This document shows positions 46,797 to 48,169 of a DNA stretch of 48,169 nucleotides, piece by piece. The notes beneath the pieces were generated by a model that worked only from the letters and a program-made list of their open reading frames with translations, did no database searches and had not been told where the DNA came from. Source of the stretch: Tsukamurella sp. 8F (lineage in GTDB: Bacteria; Actinomycetota; Actinomycetes; Mycobacteriales; Mycobacteriaceae); contig NZ_JARFTP010000033.1 in NCBI RefSeq assembly GCF_029167375.1, forward strand, positions 1 through 48,169, read 5' to 3'. A program made the position numbers and the translations under genes. Position 1 is the first letter of the stretch. Each line of letters opens with the position of its first letter.

Positions 46797-46825
46797 AGAT
46801 TAACCCGCTCCATTGCGATGAACAA
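46797..46825 (-). promoter_or_regulatory. Probable promoter of the lipoprotein gene
   Basis: -35 TTGTTC (46820-46825) and -10 TAATCT (46797-46802), spacer 17, on the minus strand; start near 46790, leader about 120 nucleotides. Confidence 0.5.
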
Positions 46826-46873
46826 CTGACGTTGCTTCGCCAGGCGAGACCCGCGACGGCCCAGCGCGGTTGG

Positions 46874-47905
46874 TCAGACGTCCTTCGCGACCTTGAGCGA
46901 GTCGATGATCTTCTGCGCCTCCCCAGCCAGCGAGGCGTCGCCGATCGGGGTATCCGTCAGCACGTAGGTCTGCGGTGCCGACTCGATGACGATCACGGTC
47001 AGATGGTCGCCCTCGACCGTGACCAAGTCCTTCTGGACGTGGATGTCCGCCGTGACCTTGTGCGCATCGACCCCGTCGACCTTGACGGCCTCCGGCTGCG
47101 TCTTGCCGGTGACCTTCGGGTTCGCCGAGTTGTAGCCGGCGCCGGCGGCGATGCAGTCGACCATCCTCGTCGCTGCGTCGGCCGAGCTGATCGCGGGCGA
47201 CCAGGTGGTCTGACCGATCTCTGCGCCGGCCTGCCAGGGCTGGCCCGGCAGCGCCTTCACGAGCCCCGCGGCCGCCCGGCTCTGTGCGTAGGTCGTGTAC
47301 GTCTGCGGTGTCCAGTCCGGAGCGGCGCTGATCGGGAACGAGAGGGGGCCGGACGTGACTCGCGTCGTGATCGCCGCGCTGATCCCGGAGCCGGGGTAGC
47401 CACATGCGCCGCCTCCCCCGCCGGCCGACGTCGACGGTGCCGCGGACGTCGTCGAGCCGCCACCTGCGATCGGCGTGGTCTTCTTGCCGCTCCCCGCGGT
47501 CGACCAGATGATGGCGCCCGCGATCATCACGACGACGAGAACCGTCGCCACGCCGGCGGCGATATACAGTCCGGTGCGCGAGCGGCCTCCCCCGCCCGGC
47601 CCGGCCGGGTACTGGGGGCCACCGGGATACTCGGGCCCGGCCGGCCCGCCCGGGTAGGGGGGAGCGCCCGGGTACTGGGGCCCCGTGTACCCCCCGGCGG
47701 GGTACTGCCCGCCCGGGTATCGGGGATCCGCGGCGTACTGTCCTCCGCTCCCCTGCTGGTACGGGTCCTGCTGCGGATAGCCCAGAGCCGGGTACTGATC
47801 CGGCTGGCGCTGACCGTAGTCGCCGCCCGAGCTCCCGTCGGCCCCGTCGCCGCCGGAGGCGCCGTCACCGGACGGGCGTTCCCAAGGGCTGCGCGGGCCG
47901 CTCAC
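46874..47905 (-). CDS. Pro/Gly/Tyr-rich single-pass membrane protein
   Basis: 343 residues, GTG start overlapping the upstream gene's stop (GTGA). Residues 1-108 are low complexity, rich in Pro, Gly, Gln and Tyr with repeats such as YPGG and PQYPG. One transmembrane helix (about 113-132) is followed by a short Gly/Ser/Thr linker and an extracytoplasmic domain from ACGYPGSG (about 166) to VAKDV. It contains two cysteines (about 168 and 247) and has strands VEGDHLTVIVIES and QTYVLTD. Similar proline-rich, membrane-anchored proteins occur in many actinobacteria; no function is assigned. Confidence 0.7.
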   Translation of the reverse strand: MSGPRSPWERPSGDGASGGDGADGSSGGDYGQRQPDQYPALGYPQQDPYQQGSGGQYAADPRYPGGQYPAGGYTGPQYPGAPPYPGGPAGPEYPGGPQYPAGPGGGGRSRTGLYIAAGVATVLVVVMIAGAIIWSTAGSGKKTTPIAGGGSTTSAAPSTSAGGGGGACGYPGSGISAAITTRVTSGPLSFPISAAPDWTPQTYTTYAQSRAAAGLVKALPGQPWQAGAEIGQTTWSPAISSADAATRMVDCIAAGAGYNSANPKVTGKTQPEAVKVDGVDAHKVTADIHVQKDLVTVEGDHLTVIVIESAPQTYVLTDTPIGDASLAGEAQKIIDSLKVAKDV

Positions 47906-48169
47906 GACGACCGTCCGATCACGCCGCGAGTGCCGCCGACCTCGGGATGGTGGCCGCCCAGACGCGCGTTGCGGCCGGCGCGGTCACCTGCACGGCGGGC
48001 ACCGTCGGAGTAGCCCGCCGATGCCGCGGCGCCGCGCCACCGTCCGCGGGCCGTGGACACCCGGTCGTAGAAGGACGTCAACTCGAGCTCCTTGTCCCGC
48101 AGGGCCACCTCCGTCCCCGCCTCGGTCGTCACGTCGGCGAGCCGCTCTTCGGTCTCCTGCCGGGGGGGC
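47902..48169 (-). CDS. Partial gene, charged protein with coiled-coil stretch
   Basis: The reading frame continues without stop to the end of the window, so the true start is outside. The visible 88-residue end reads RQETEERLADVTTEAG, then ALRDKELELTSFYDRVS (coiled-coil-like), then a basic Arg/Gly-rich tail ending GVIGRSS. Its stop overlaps the GTG of the membrane protein, so the two are coupled. No family is recognised. The last bases are a G-run and may be of low quality. Confidence 0.6.
   Translation of the reverse strand, partial: PPRQETEERLADVTTEAGTEVALRDKELELTSFYDRVSTARGRWRGAAASAGYSDGARRAGDRAGRNARLGGHHPEVGGTRGVIGRSS

Overview
This is a high-GC actinobacterial fragment, most likely from the mycolic-acid group (Mycobacteriales). 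The strongest evidence is the ribosomal/RNA-polymerase backbone in mycobacterial order on the minus strand: rplJ, rplL, an MceG/Mkl-type ATPase, rpoB, rpoC and then, after an insertion of other genes, rpsL, rpsG, fusA, tuf. rpoB starts with TTG and rpoC with GTG, as in mycobacteria. An MTB12-like secreted antigen, a DUF5313 protein and a TmaT-like membrane acyltransferase fit the same group. A Tsukamurella- or Gordonia-like genus is my guess only; no species can be read from the sequence.

Layout. 1-4735: translation operon rpsL-rpsG-fusA-tuf (minus) behind one promoter and a long structured leader; the window begins with an assembly-like G/C homopolymer. 4800-9042: DNA glycosylase, a DUF5313 membrane protein divergent from a secreted protein, a DUF2236 (MpaB/Lcp-type) oxygenase under a near-consensus promoter with a palindromic operator, and DUF2277. 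9067-12591: an Asp23/AmaP envelope-stress cluster (ECF sigma factor plus a possible Asp23-like protein on the minus strand; five tightly overlapping genes on the plus strand, including an easily missed 58-codon DUF2273-like gene). 12645-19014: a leader peptide and a fused ABC exporter, acyl-ACP thioesterase, a tiny cysteine protein, an S4 RNA-binding protein and two tandem SixA-type phosphatases. 19047-23940: membrane acyltransferase divergent from a SWIM/SNF2 helicase. 24010-26232: two divergent secreted proteins whose intergenic region carries two candidate iron boxes. 26276-33766: single-gene metabolic and regulatory units (MDR oxidoreductase, FBP-domain EF-G-binding-like protein, DinB-like/WYL regulator pair with a perfect operator, DoxX-like, PhoD-like phosphatase coupled to a flavodoxin, DUF385, YccF). 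33837-44521: rpoC, rpoB, mceG, rplL, rplJ. 44533-48169: TIGR04338 metallohydrolase, a visibly lower-GC orphan lipoprotein, a Pro/Gly/Tyr-rich membrane-anchored protein and a partial gene running off the end.

Recurring themes. At nine loci a TANNNT -10 hexamer lies 6-7 bases before an ATG or GTG, the arrangement of leaderless actinobacterial transcripts. Convergent gene pairs are repeatedly separated by long perfect hairpins. No tRNA, rRNA, CRISPR array, transposase, integrase or prophage gene was seen. The most system-like region is the Asp23/AmaP/ECF cluster; the best regulatory discoveries are the iron boxes, the DUF2236 operator and the leaderless leader peptide in front of the ABC exporter.
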